DNA of 64,000 nt from Thalassolituus maritimus. GTDB lineage: Bacteria; Pseudomonadota; Gammaproteobacteria; Pseudomonadales; Oceanobacteraceae. Shown in pieces: positions 10,818-19,597 of the stretch. The notes beneath the pieces were generated by a model. It worked only from the letters and a program-made list of their open reading frames with translations. It made no database searches and was not told where the DNA came from. Every line of letters begins with the position of its first letter. Position 1 is the first letter of the stretch. The translations under genes and the position numbers were made by a program. The stretch covers positions 186,001 through 250,000 of the forward strand of contig NZ_FTOH01000003.1 of NCBI RefSeq assembly GCF_900156675.1, given 5' to 3'.

Positions 10818-13474
10818 ATGACAGTCGAAAAACAGAAGATAATGCGCAACAGAACGCATTAACAGGATCGCAGAAAAAAGCGCAGAAAAAGGCGCAGAAA
10901 AAGTATCCCAAGTATGTTCGTCATCGGGCTAAAACTCCCTTGTGGCTGAAGCTGCCGCTGATACTCGTTGCGGTTCTGGTCAGTATTTACCTGCTGGTGT
11001 TTGTTGCCGCTCCTTTCTTTGCGCTGCGCTACGTCGAGCAATGGTATGCCGAGCAGGGAGAAGGGCAGTCGCTTCTTATTGGTGGTTGGACGCTGTCACC
11101 CTTCACCGGCGAAGTCGAGCTGCGGGACGTCAGTGCGGTCTATCCCGTTAAGGATTCAGAGGCAGAGGTCGGCGCTGATTTTATCGGTATTAACGTCAAC
11201 CTCTCTGCGTTGCTCGATCAGACAATCCATATTCAATCCGTGGGTGTGAGCGGATTAAAGTTTCGCGGAAAGCAATCCGAGGAGGGGCTCTCCCTGGCGG
11301 GTATCACTCTGCCGGGCTCTGACCAGGCTGAAGAAGCAACGCCTGACAACGGTGAAGTAGCCAATGAGTCGGGCGATCAGGAGAGTGAGCAGGCGAGCGA
11401 TCAGACAGGCAGCTCCGGGCCTCTTCCTGAAGGCTGGTCACTCCGGGTCGACGATATATCGCTCACAGATGACTTGATTCAGTGGCAGCAAGCCGGGCTG
11501 GCAGTCACCGTTGAATTAAGTGAGTTATCGACGGGCTTGTTCAATTCGGCAACCGACGATGCAACGCCTCTCACTTTAGATGTCACTCTGCGCGAGCTGA
11601 GTGTTGCCATCGGCGAGGAATCTCTGGTATTGCGTTCCCCAGTCACGCTCCGCCTTCAGGCAGAGGCTCAGAAGGTGTTAACCCAACCAAATATTTCGGG
11701 TGATATATCGCTGACTGCACTGGCACTCGATGCACCGGGTATTGAAGGCGTGGAATTCAATGCGCTGGATATCAAAGGTGCATCTTTCAATCTGGGCGAA
11801 AGTGGTATGACCGCAGGTCTCAGATCTTTACTACTGAAAAATGTGCAGGCTCAGTTACCGGATGATGAGAAAGCGCAACTGGACCAGTTAATGCTGAGCC
11901 AGGTGAGCTGGCGCGCCAGTGAAGATGACGTCTTGATTAAAGAACTTTCACTCGAAGGCTTCAGTGGCAACCTGGCCGGGTTCCCGGAGTTATCGCTTGC
12001 GGCCTTTACTACTTCAGAAGTCAGAGTCGAAGGACTCTCTACTCAGCCTGTTGCTGATATTGGCCGTGCCGCACTCGACACCTTAAGGGCACGTCACCCT
12101 GAAGCTGGTGTTCTGCAACTGGGTAACCTGACGGTTATCGGCGTTCAGGCAAATGCAGATGAGCAGAAAGTATCCTCTCTGGAACTGAATGCACTGAGCG
12201 TGACACCGCCGGGTGAAGAAGTGCCGCTGGCGTCATTGGCGCATTATCAGATCACCGATATTACGGCGACCCCGTCGGGTTTTGCATCAGGCGTACATCA
12301 GTTTTACGGGCTGGTGTCTAACGTGACCCGTCTTGCAGACGGCAGCATTAAAGGTGTTCCTCAAGCTGAGGCAGAGGCAACTCCTGAGTCTGGCTCTGGT
12401 ACAGATTCGTCCGCCACTGAAGATACGACGGATGAGACAGCTACCGAAGCGGTGCCTTTCAGAGTTCAGATTGCCGGTATTCAGTTGCTGACAGAGGGCG
12501 ATGATATACCCGCTACAACCTTCAACTGGACCGATGAAGCGGTAACACCGACGGTAAATACCAGCGGTAAAGTACTGGAGCTTTCGACGGGAGCAATTGA
12601 TACCGAGCAGCTCGAAAGTGGCGTTGACCTGACATTGTTGCTTGCTCTGGATACCTACAACCGTATCCGTGCCAGCGGAAAAATGGGCGTGAAAGGGGAT
12701 TATCCAGAGGGCAAGCTTGAGGTCGATATCGACCAGCTCAACCTGGTCGATTTCAACCCTTACCTCGTCGACGCCATGGGTTATCGACTTAAAAAAGGCA
12801 TGTTAGGCGTTGACTCAATCATCAGTATTACCGACGGTCAGCTCGGAGGTAATGTGCTGATTAAGCTGCAGAACAGCAAGTTTGAGCCCGCAGATGAAGA
12901 AACTATCGACCGCCTGAGCAAACAGATATCCATGCCGGTTGAAACGGCACTGTCAGTGCTGAAAGACGACAACAACAATATCCGCATCGACGTACCGCTA
13001 TCGGGCGACATCACTCAGCCGGATGTGGGCATTAACGATGTCATTAATCAGGTGAGTCGCAAGGCACTGCGTACCGCGACCCTCTACTATCTGAAGCAGT
13101 CTCTCGTGCCATACGGTCAGTTGATCAGTATTGCATCCCTCGCGGGCGATCAGTTGTTTGCGATCCGTCTCAATAACCTTAACTATGAACCTCAACAACT
13201 GGAATTGAATGAGGAGCATACCGCTTATCTGGATACCGTGGCTGATATGATGTCGAAGAAACCTGAGCTTGAGCTTCAGGCGTGCCCGGTCGCAGGCCCG
13301 CAGGAAGTCGAGGCATGGGGAGATGCCTGGTACAGCGAGGCAGTGAAGCGCGGTGCGGCCGTGAAAGCCTATCTGGCTGAGAAGCAGGACAAAAACGATA
13401 AGTCTTTATCGGGCCGGGTCACGGTCTGTGCGCCTCAGAAAGGAGACAAGCCAGAGGTTATTCTCGGCGTCTAG
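10814..13474 (+). CDS. DUF748 (AsmA-like) inner-membrane-anchored protein
   Basis: An 886-aa protein with a Lys-rich cytoplasmic N terminus, one membrane helix at about residues 51-75, and a long periplasmic body. The run after the helix (LLIGGWTLSPFTGEVELRDV, residues about 91-110) is typical of DUF748 proteins, which resemble AsmA and other large bridge-like envelope proteins. An acidic, Ser/Gly-rich low-complexity stretch lies near residues 175-205 and a second near 515-545; both look like linkers. The C-terminal part has an OmpA-like flavour but no clear peptidoglycan-binding motif. The start overlaps the recD stop by ATGA, so it is co-transcribed with recCBD. A role in DNA repair is not implied by the sequence. 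Confidence 0.8.
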   Translation: MNDSRKTEDNAQQNALTGSQKKAQKKAQKKYPKYVRHRAKTPLWLKLPLILVAVLVSIYLLVFVAAPFFALRYVEQWYAEQGEGQSLLIGGWTLSPFTGEVELRDVSAVYPVKDSEAEVGADFIGINVNLSALLDQTIHIQSVGVSGLKFRGKQSEEGLSLAGITLPGSDQAEEATPDNGEVANESGDQESEQASDQTGSSGPLPEGWSLRVDDISLTDDLIQWQQAGLAVTVELSELSTGLFNSATDDATPLTLDVTLRELSVAIGEESLVLRSPVTLRLQAEAQKVLTQPNISGDISLTALALDAPGIEGVEFNALDIKGASFNLGESGMTAGLRSLLLKNVQAQLPDDEKAQLDQLMLSQVSWRASEDDVLIKELSLEGFSGNLAGFPELSLAAFTTSEVRVEGLSTQPVADIGRAALDTLRARHPEAGVLQLGNLTVIGVQANADEQKVSSLELNALSVTPPGEEVPLASLAHYQITDITATPSGFASGVHQFYGLVSNVTRLADGSIKGVPQAEAEATPESGSGTDSSATEDTTDETATEAVPFRVQIAGIQLLTEGDDIPATTFNWTDEAVTPTVNTSGKVLELSTGAIDTEQLESGVDLTLLLALDTYNRIRASGKMGVKGDYPEGKLEVDIDQLNLVDFNPYLVDAMGYRLKKGMLGVDSIISITDGQLGGNVLIKLQNSKFEPADEETIDRLSKQISMPVETALSVLKDDNNNIRIDVPLSGDITQPDVGINDVINQVSRKALRTATLYYLKQSLVPYGQLISIASLAGDQLFAIRLNNLNYEPQQLELNEEHTAYLDTVADMMSKKPELELQACPVAGPQEVEAWGDAWYSEAVKRGAAVKAYLAEKQDKNDKSLSGRVTVCAPQKGDKPEVILGV

Positions 13475-13578
13475 TGCGGGTTGCAGAATGCTTATGGCGC
13501 TATCTTGCTGATTCGTATGCAATTTCTTCAGAAAGGGTTGCGTAATGTGAAGCGCCTGAGTAATATACGCACCACTTC

Positions 13579-13655
<77 letters not shown>

Positions 13656-13661
13656 GAATTT

Positions 13662-13694
13662 AAAAAGCCGCTGCAGCAATGCAGCGGCTTTTTT
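13662..13694 (+). terminator. Rho-independent terminator of tRNA-Val
   Basis: Perfect stem AAGCCGCTGC / GCAGCGGCTT with a short AGCAAT loop, flanked by A and T runs, seven bases after the tRNA CCA. The A/T symmetry means it could also end transcription arriving from the minus-strand gene at 13759. Confidence 0.9.
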
Positions 13695-13758
13695 GTTTCT
13701 CTTCCTAACTACTTTGCTATCCGCGATACAGGCCTCGCCAGCAAAACCAAGAGGGCCT

Positions 13759-14325
13759 CTACACTCCGAGCAAATGAGCGGCTAATACCAGCTCCTCGAC
13801 CCGTTCCTCCAGCGCGTTGGCGATATCAATACGCTCGAACCGCGAAAGAGTGTCTGCATTACCCAAAGCTAACGCATTGAGATGCAGACAAGGCGTGAGT
13901 TGATCAAAGTCTCTGAGGTCGCCACGTTTTACCACGGGAAGAAACGGGCCGCGGAGTTGTTTGCGAACGAGCTGAAAGGCAGTTTCTAAGGGCAGTGTTC
14001 TGGATTTCTGATTTTTCAATCTGAGATTAACACCAACACCATCAGGCGTCGGATGCAGTAACAGGCCCGTCGCTTTTACCGATTTTTCTGGGATGTGAGA
14101 GTAGGTGGCCGTAAAGTCGGCAGGGTCAGGAAGAATGACCACTGAGGTTTTTGTGAAGTAAGTATCGTAGTCAGAGTAGACCTGACGAAGGGCTGGGCTG
14201 TATACGGGAAGAAACTCACTGAGGTTCAGAAGAAACTGCTTGCCGAGTTCCTTCGCCCTCATTTCTTCCAGCGACCAATGAAGGTCTGCTGTAATCGCCA
14301 GTTTCCTTTCTCGTAACCCTGCCAC
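13759..14325 (-). CDS. Hypothetical protein, unrecognised
   Basis: A 188-aa soluble-looking protein with no signal peptide, no membrane helix and no motif I recognise. The GTG at 14325 is preferred because AAGG sits seven bases upstream; a TTG at 14343 would add six residues without a ribosome site. The sequence is rich in Leu, Arg and Asp and has alternating hydrophobic segments (for example TSVVILPDP and ATGLLLHPTPDG), suggesting a mixed alpha/beta domain. It stands alone between the tRNA-Val terminator and a perfect inverted repeat at 14445. The reading frame looks real, since it is long and has ordinary composition, but no function can be offered. Confidence 0.65.
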   Translation of the reverse strand: MAGLRERKLAITADLHWSLEEMRAKELGKQFLLNLSEFLPVYSPALRQVYSDYDTYFTKTSVVILPDPADFTATYSHIPEKSVKATGLLLHPTPDGVGVNLRLKNQKSRTLPLETAFQLVRKQLRGPFLPVVKRGDLRDFDQLTPCLHLNALALGNADTLSRFERIDIANALEERVEELVLAAHLLGV

Positions 14326-14444
14326 CGGGAGACCTTGTGTCAAAATAATGGCTAATTCTTACCCATTACTCAGTCAATTGGAAGGGGCTTTGTCCTGATG
14401 GGAGAGACTTAATACTGGATTGGTACCAGGACTAAGACTAGGGC

Positions 14445-14470
14445 CAGGCCACTACTTCTGTAGTGGCCTG
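14445..14470. terminator. Perfect 11-bp inverted repeat downstream of hsp20
   Basis: CAGGCCACTAC and GTAGTGGCCTG flank a four-base TTCT loop, 18 bases past the hsp20 stop on the minus strand. There is no strong T run on that side, so it may act as a weak or Rho-assisted terminator or as an mRNA 3' stabiliser. Confidence 0.5.
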
Positions 14471-14487
14471 AATGGATTCCCAGGGGG

Positions 14488-14913
14488 TTAGTTGATAGTC
14501 AGTCGCCGCTGAGATTCCTGCTGCACTTTTTTCGGTAAAGTCAGTTGCAGGACGCCATCTTTATACTCCGCTGCGGACCTTTCAATATCGACGTCCTGTG
14601 GCAGCTCAAAGCTACGGGATACCGAACCGTAATAGCGTTCGCTGTGCAGCACGCGTTGATCATCGGACGTACTGTCTTTCTGTTTTATTTCTGCCTTAAT
14701 TGATACTTGTGCGCCATCGATATCAACATGAATATCCTCTTTTGATACGCCGGGAATATCGGCATGTATCAGGTAATTTTCACCAGCATCAGTGACATCA
14801 ACCTTCACGCTCTTAGGTAACGCATCACCATGAAGCGGTTTTACGTAAAAGCCAGATGCAACATCGCGGAACAGATCATCAAACAGAGATGAACGATTAA
14901 TTAAATGAGTCAT
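14488..14913 (-). CDS. Small heat shock protein, Hsp20 family (IbpA-like)
   Basis: ATP-independent holdase chaperone that binds unfolding proteins until DnaK or ClpB refold them. The product is 141 aa: a short N-terminal arm (MTHLINRSSLFDDLF), an alpha-crystallin domain from about residue 34 to 130 with the typical IPGVSKEDI segment and a GVLQLTLPKK strand (the conserved GxLxxxxPK), and a short tail. The ATG at 14913 is chosen because GGAG precedes it by nine bases; the reading frame opens 15 codons earlier but without a ribosome site. The gene is monocistronic. A possible sigma-32 type promoter lies about 110 bases upstream. Confidence 0.92.
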   Translation of the reverse strand: MTHLINRSSLFDDLFRDVASGFYVKPLHGDALPKSVKVDVTDAGENYLIHADIPGVSKEDIHVDIDGAQVSIKAEIKQKDSTSDDQRVLHSERYYGSVSRSFELPQDVDIERSAAEYKDGVLQLTLPKKVQQESQRRLTIN

Positions 14914-15022
14914 AGAAGTTTCTCCACACCAAATAAAACACTCGTGCGCATTGCGCATTTAAAGGTTTCGCCTGGCGGATGAAGCACTCCCGGGATCGTG
15001 CTTTTCCGTTCGGTTACTTCTT

Positions 15023-15050
15023 ATATAAGGCAGGATTTTTAAGTTCCAAG
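15023..15050 (-). promoter_or_regulatory. Candidate heat-shock (sigma-32-like) promoter of hsp20
   Basis: On the minus strand, CTTGGAA (15050-15044) preceded by CCCT is followed after 14 bases by CCTTATAT (15030-15023). The first element is one insertion from the sigma-32 -35 CTTGAA and the spacing fits, but the second element matches the CCCCATNT -10 only partly. It could instead be a sigma-70 promoter using TATAT. Confidence 0.35.
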
Positions 15051-15212
15051 AGGGGCAATGCAAAAAAGTTGATACAGATCAGTGGTGCACTGCTTGTCAC
15101 TAATCTGAAATCCTTCTGTCACGGATTTGCCAGATGACTGTCACCGGATGGTAAGCGTTCGTTCTTAATGTGTTGGTGAATTTTATCAACTAAACGCATT
15201 AAAGGTTTAATC

Positions 15213-17186
15213 ATGAAAGTGTGGAAACTTACAGCACTGGCAGCCATGGTCGCAGGTCTCTCTGCATGTGGCGGTGAAGACGGAAATGATGGCGCTCAAG
15301 GGCCAGCAGGCCCTCAGGGCCCCCAAGGTGAGCAAGGCGAGCAGGGCGAGCAAGCACCATCGAACGAAGATAACTCCATGTCGATCAGCATTCTGCACAT
15401 GAATGATCATCACTCACACCTTGAAGCTGAGTCATTTGGGTTTGATGTGTCCGAGCTGGGGCTTGAAACAGGTGCCGAAGGTGGAGCCATTGCAGAAGTG
15501 GATGTCACTTACGGCGGCTTTCCTATGATGGTTAGCCTGTTCAACAGCCTTGAGATGCAGTCAGACAATGTTCTGAAGCTGCATTCAGGTGATGCCATTA
15601 CCGGTACGCTGTATTACTCGTTGTTCAAAGGTCGCGCCGACGCCGACATGATGAACCAGATCTGCTTTGATGCGTTTGCCCTTGGTAACCACGAGTTTGA
15701 TGATGGCGATACCGGGCTGGCGAACTTCCTTGATTCACTGAACTCGTCTGCGTGTGTGACGCCAACACTGGCAGCGAACGTTAACCCGGCTGAAGGTTCA
15801 GCCATCGCTGAAGGCTACATTGAGCCTTACACCATCGTTGAGCGCGAAGGTCAGAAAATTGGCATCATCGGCATCGACATTGCCGGTAAAACGAAGAACT
15901 CATCAAGCCCGGATGACGGTACGACTTTCTCTGACGAAACTACAACGGCTCAGCAGTACATTGATGAACTGACTGGCATGGGGGTGAATAAAATCATCCT
16001 GATGACCCACTATCAGTACGCCAATGACCTCGAGCTGGCCGCGGCGCTGAATGGCGTCGACGTCATTGTTGGCGGTGACTCTCACACCCTGCTGGGCGAT
16101 GAGACCTTCTCACAGCTGGGCTTTAATACACAGGGCGAATACCCAACGGTTGTCACCGACGCGGGTGGTAATACCGTTTGTGTGGTTCAGGCGTGGGAAT
16201 ACGCTCACCTGATGGGCAAGCTGGATGTCGACTTCGATACCGACGGCAATGTCACAGCATGTGCTGGCCAGCCCTATATGCCGATCAGTACCACCTTCGA
16301 GTATGAGTACAACGAAGAAGAAACCCGCACTCTTACTGGTGCAGATGTCACTCGTGTGACCACTGCTCTCACAAAAGAAGACGAGATCGTTGCCATCCGC
16401 CCGGATGCGACTACTCAGGCTATTCTGGATGTATACGATGAAGACGTCGATGTGCTGAAACAGACAGTGATTGGTACTAACGCAGAAGATCTCTGCCTTG
16501 AACGTATACCGGGACAAGGGCGCTCTACGATTTGTGATAGCTCAGCGACCTACGAAAACGGTTCTGATATTTCAAACGTGGTTGCTAAAGCCTTCCTGAC
16601 AGTAACGCCAACTGCGGATATTGCCATTCAGAATGGCGGTGGTGTTCGTGTCGATCTGGCCGCCGGTGACGTCACCATTGCTGACGCTTTCACATTGCTG
16701 CCTTTCTCTAACACCCTGGTGATTCTTGATATGACAGGCCAGCAGATTATCGACGTCCTCGAAGATGCGCTGGCTAACTTCCTCGATAACGACGGTTCAA
16801 GTGGTTCGTATCCATACGCGTCCGGCTTGCGCTATGACATTGATGCTTCACAGCCAGAAGGCAGTCGCGTCAGCAATGTCGAGGTGAACTCTCAGGTTGC
16901 AGGCACCTGGGCTGCCATTAACCCAACAGGGATCTATCGCGTTGTCACCAACGACTTTATCGCGTCAGGCCGGGACGGCTACACCACCTTCAGCGTACCG
17001 TTTGATGCAGGTAACTATGAAGATACCTACACCGAATACGCGCAGGGCTTTATCAACTATGTTGAGGCACTGACAGAAGACGGTCAGCAGGTTCAGAAGC
17101 TACCGATCGAAGAGTATTCTACCCAGCTCTTTATTGATGCCGATGGCTGTAACCACAGCACCGGCGCTGGCTGTGTACCGCGTTAA
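15213..17186 (+). CDS. Lipoprotein 5'-nucleotidase/UshA-family phosphoesterase with collagen-like linker
   Basis: A 657-aa envelope enzyme likely to hydrolyse extracellular nucleotides for phosphate and nucleoside uptake. The N terminus is a lipoprotein signal with lipobox LSAC, Cys at residue 19. Residues 21-47 are nine perfect Gly-x-y triplets (GED to GEQ). The metallophosphatase domain follows with HMNDHHSHL (about 62-70), GNHEFDDG, MTHYQ and GGDSHT metal-ligand motifs. The C-terminal 5'-nucleotidase domain contains the substrate loops IQNGGGVR and SGRDGY. The lipobox implies anchoring to a membrane rather than free periplasmic UshA, and the triplets would form a stalk. Monocistronic, with its own terminator. 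Confidence 0.9.
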   Translation: MKVWKLTALAAMVAGLSACGGEDGNDGAQGPAGPQGPQGEQGEQGEQAPSNEDNSMSISILHMNDHHSHLEAESFGFDVSELGLETGAEGGAIAEVDVTYGGFPMMVSLFNSLEMQSDNVLKLHSGDAITGTLYYSLFKGRADADMMNQICFDAFALGNHEFDDGDTGLANFLDSLNSSACVTPTLAANVNPAEGSAIAEGYIEPYTIVEREGQKIGIIGIDIAGKTKNSSSPDDGTTFSDETTTAQQYIDELTGMGVNKIILMTHYQYANDLELAAALNGVDVIVGGDSHTLLGDETFSQLGFNTQGEYPTVVTDAGGNTVCVVQAWEYAHLMGKLDVDFDTDGNVTACAGQPYMPISTTFEYEYNEEETRTLTGADVTRVTTALTKEDEIVAIRPDATTQAILDVYDEDVDVLKQTVIGTNAEDLCLERIPGQGRSTICDSSATYENGSDISNVVAKAFLTVTPTADIAIQNGGGVRVDLAAGDVTIADAFTLLPFSNTLVILDMTGQQIIDVLEDALANFLDNDGSSGSYPYASGLRYDIDASQPEGSRVSNVEVNSQVAGTWAAINPTGIYRVVTNDFIASGRDGYTTFSVPFDAGNYEDTYTEYAQGFINYVEALTEDGQQVQKLPIEEYSTQLFIDADGCNHSTGAGCVPR

Positions 17187-17212
17187 GCGCTGATTCACAT
17201 CAGTAGCAACAG

Positions 17213-17235
17213 ACGGGAGCCTCGGCTCCCGTTTG
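17213..17235 (+). terminator. Intrinsic terminator of the 5'-nucleotidase gene
   Basis: Stem ACGGGAGC / GCTCCCGT with a CTCG loop followed by a short T-containing tail, 27 bases past the stop codon. The REP cluster begins 26 bases further on. Confidence 0.7.
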
Positions 17236-17260
17236 TGGGAGTGAATTACCTCTTCTCTTT

Positions 17261-17927
17261 GTGGGAGCGAATCAGCCGAAGGCTATTCGCGATTACGAAA
17301 CCCCCAGTATTACACAACCGACGCTACTTACCCCCTGTAGGAGGGGAGCTTCTCCCCGACACGCACGCTCTTCCCGTTACGACTCCTCCCTCCATGTAGG
17401 AGCGCTTCAGCCAGCTTGTCTGGCTATGCGCGAAATCTTCAGAGCCGCGCCTTCTGATATCTGGACTGGAATCACCTTGAGTGAGCAAATTACCTCTTCT
17501 CTCTGTGGGAGCGAATCAGCCGAAGGCTATTCGCGATTAGGGCATATCCGGCTCTGTACTATTCTCGCTAATCATCATCTGTAGGAGGGAAGCTTCTTCC
17601 CGACATCTTCACCACAAAAATCAATAACAGATGCTAACTCTAAACCCCCGGTGGGTCACATTCCCTGTATGAGCAAATCAGTTGTTTTCTATGTGGGAGA
17701 GAATCAGCCGAAGGCTATTCGCGAAACCTTCCGAGATTTACCTTCTGATGGTTGGACTTGAAACACCTATTGTCTTGCGTGATCAGGTTGTTGCCTTCTC
17801 TGTGAGAGCGAACCAGTTGTTTTCTATGTGGGAGTGAATCAGCCGAAGGCTATTCGCGATTACGAAATCCCCGGTATTGCACGACCGACGCTAATTACCC
17901 CCTGTAGGAGGGGAGCTTCTCCCCGAC
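17261..17927 (+). repeat. Left REP cluster: eight GTGG/GTAG palindromic elements
   Basis: Three element types recur. Type A starts GTGGGAG and folds by GCGAATCAGCC/GGCTATTCGC: near 17261, 17504, 17692, 17828. Type B starts GTAGGAG and folds by GGGGAGC/GCTTCTCCCC: near 17336, 17580, 17903. Type C, near 17395, starts GTAGGAGCGC and folds around CAGCCAGC/GTCTGGCT. The GTRG tetranucleotide next to a hairpin is the hallmark of REP sequences mobilised by REP-associated tyrosine transposases. The 100-base A-to-B unit at 17261-17360 recurs at 17828-17927 with six differences. No transposase gene is in the window. The segment 17928-18046 to hsdM shows nothing further, and any peptide read through these repeats is spurious. 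Confidence 0.85.
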
Positions 17928-18046
17928 CCAATCCCACACATGCACCTCACCTCCACACCCGGTATACTCGGTCTATCAAGGCAGAGGAAGCCATCTACAC
18001 CGCAACAAGCCCTCAGCCATCCCTAACAAAAAACGAAGCAGTACAC

Positions 18047-19597
18047 ATGAGCCTAACCCAGCAAGAACTCATCAATCAGGATCAGATCAACAAAGCCCTC
18101 TGGAACGCCTGCGATACCTTCCGCGGCACCATCAGCGCCGACACCTACAAAGACTTCATCCTGACCATGCTGTTCCTCAAGTACATCTCAGACGTATGGC
18201 AGGATCACTACGACGGCTACAAGGCAGAATACGGCGACGAGCCAGAACTCATTGAAGAAATGATGAAAAACGAACGTTTCGTACTGCCCAAGTCAGCCAG
18301 CTTCTATGTTCTCTACGACCGCCGCCACGAGCCCGGCAACGGCGAGCGTATTGATCAGGCACTGCACGCCATCGAAGAAGCCAACGGCACTAAGCTCAAA
18401 GACGCCGGTAAAAGCGTGTTCCAGGACATCTCCTTCAACACCGACCGCCTCGGTGAAGAAAAACAGAAGAACACCATCCTGCGTCACCTGATGGAAGACT
18501 TCGCCAAAGACGACCTCAACCTCAAGCCTAGCCGCGTCGGCACGCTTGATGTTATCGGTAACGCCTACGAATACCTGATCAAAAACTTCGCCGCCAGCGG
18601 TGGCCAGAAAGCCGGTGAATTCTATACACCACCCGAAGTCTCAGACCTCATGGCCGAACTGCTCGACCCGCAACCCGGCGACAGCATCTGTGACCCAGCC
18701 TGTGGCTCTGGCTCACTGTTAATGAAATGTGGCCGCAAAGTCGTCGCCAACCACGGCAGTAAGGAATACGCCCTCTACGGGCAAGAAGCCATCGGCTCGA
18801 CCTGGTCGCTGGCAAAAATGAACATGTTCCTGCACGGCGAAGACAACCACAAAATCGAGTGGGGCGACACTATCCGTAATCCCAAACTACTCGATAAAAA
18901 CGGCGACCTGATACTGTTTGATATCGTAACCGCTAACCCGCCGTTCAGCCTCGATAAATGGGGCCACGACGAAGCCGAGAACGACAAGTTCAGCCGCTTC
19001 CGCCGGGGCGTACCGCCAAAAACCAAAGGCGACTACGCCTTTATCCTGCACATGATTGAAACGCTGAAACCCGCATCGAAAGGGAAGAAGGGCGGACGCA
19101 TGGGCGTTGTCGTACCACACGGCGTGCTGTTTCGTGGCTCCAGCGAAGGCAAAATCCGCAAACAACTCATCGACGAAAATCTGCTTGATGCCGTGATCGG
19201 CCTGCCAGAAAAGCTGTTTTACGGCACCGGCATCCCAGCGGCTATTCTGATCTTTAAAACGAACAAGACCGAAGAAGCCGTCACCTTTATCGACGCGAGC
19301 CGTGAGTTCAAACCCGGTAAAAATCAGAACTTACTCACCCAAGAGAACATCGCCAAAATCGTCGAGACTTATCATGCAGGCACCGACGTTGATAAATACG
19401 CCTACGTCGCCAGCCTCGAAGAGATCAAAGAAAACGACTACAACCTCAATATTCCGCGCTATGTCGATACCTTTGAAGAAGAGGAAGAAATCGACCTGAT
19501 GGCCGTGCGTGCAGAGCGTGAGCAGCTGAAAGCGCAACTGACCGAGCTGGAAACTGAGATGGCCAAGTATCTGGAGGAGCTGGGTTATGCGGAATGA
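18047..19597 (+). CDS. hsdM: Type I restriction-modification methyltransferase subunit HsdM
   Basis: The N6-adenine methyltransferase of a type I R-M system, working as M2S and, with HsdR, as the restriction complex. The product is 516 aa: an N-terminal helical HsdM domain (about 1-150), then the catalytic domain with SAM-binding DPACGSG at residues 216-222 and catalytic NPPF at 297-300, and a C-terminal coiled coil. The start at 18047 (MSLTQQELINQ) matches family N termini; the frame opens upstream only because it runs through REP sequence. No strong ribosome site was seen. It overlaps hsdS by 11 bases. Confidence 0.95.
   Translation: MSLTQQELINQDQINKALWNACDTFRGTISADTYKDFILTMLFLKYISDVWQDHYDGYKAEYGDEPELIEEMMKNERFVLPKSASFYVLYDRRHEPGNGERIDQALHAIEEANGTKLKDAGKSVFQDISFNTDRLGEEKQKNTILRHLMEDFAKDDLNLKPSRVGTLDVIGNAYEYLIKNFAASGGQKAGEFYTPPEVSDLMAELLDPQPGDSICDPACGSGSLLMKCGRKVVANHGSKEYALYGQEAIGSTWSLAKMNMFLHGEDNHKIEWGDTIRNPKLLDKNGDLILFDIVTANPPFSLDKWGHDEAENDKFSRFRRGVPPKTKGDYAFILHMIETLKPASKGKKGGRMGVVVPHGVLFRGSSEGKIRKQLIDENLLDAVIGLPEKLFYGTGIPAAILIFKTNKTEEAVTFIDASREFKPGKNQNLLTQENIAKIVETYHAGTDVDKYAYVASLEEIKENDYNLNIPRYVDTFEEEEEIDLMAVRAEREQLKAQLTELETEMAKYLEELGYAE

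Noticed and set aside
17261-17584. A 107-codon plus-strand frame through the REP cluster
   Set aside because: Its peptide is a translation of REP palindromes, and similar peptides arise from the inverted cluster at 29511-29894. No ribosome site or family pattern.
17261-17927. Evenly recurring short palindromic repeats that might be taken for a CRISPR array
   Set aside because: Three different palindrome types at uneven spacing, spacers that are themselves partly repeated, a GTGG/GTAG flank, and no cas gene: this is a REP cluster.
17828-18046. Possible 73-residue N-terminal extension of HsdM
   Set aside because: The extra residues come from REP sequence; HsdM family proteins begin at MSLTQQELINQ-like sequence, i.e. 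18047.
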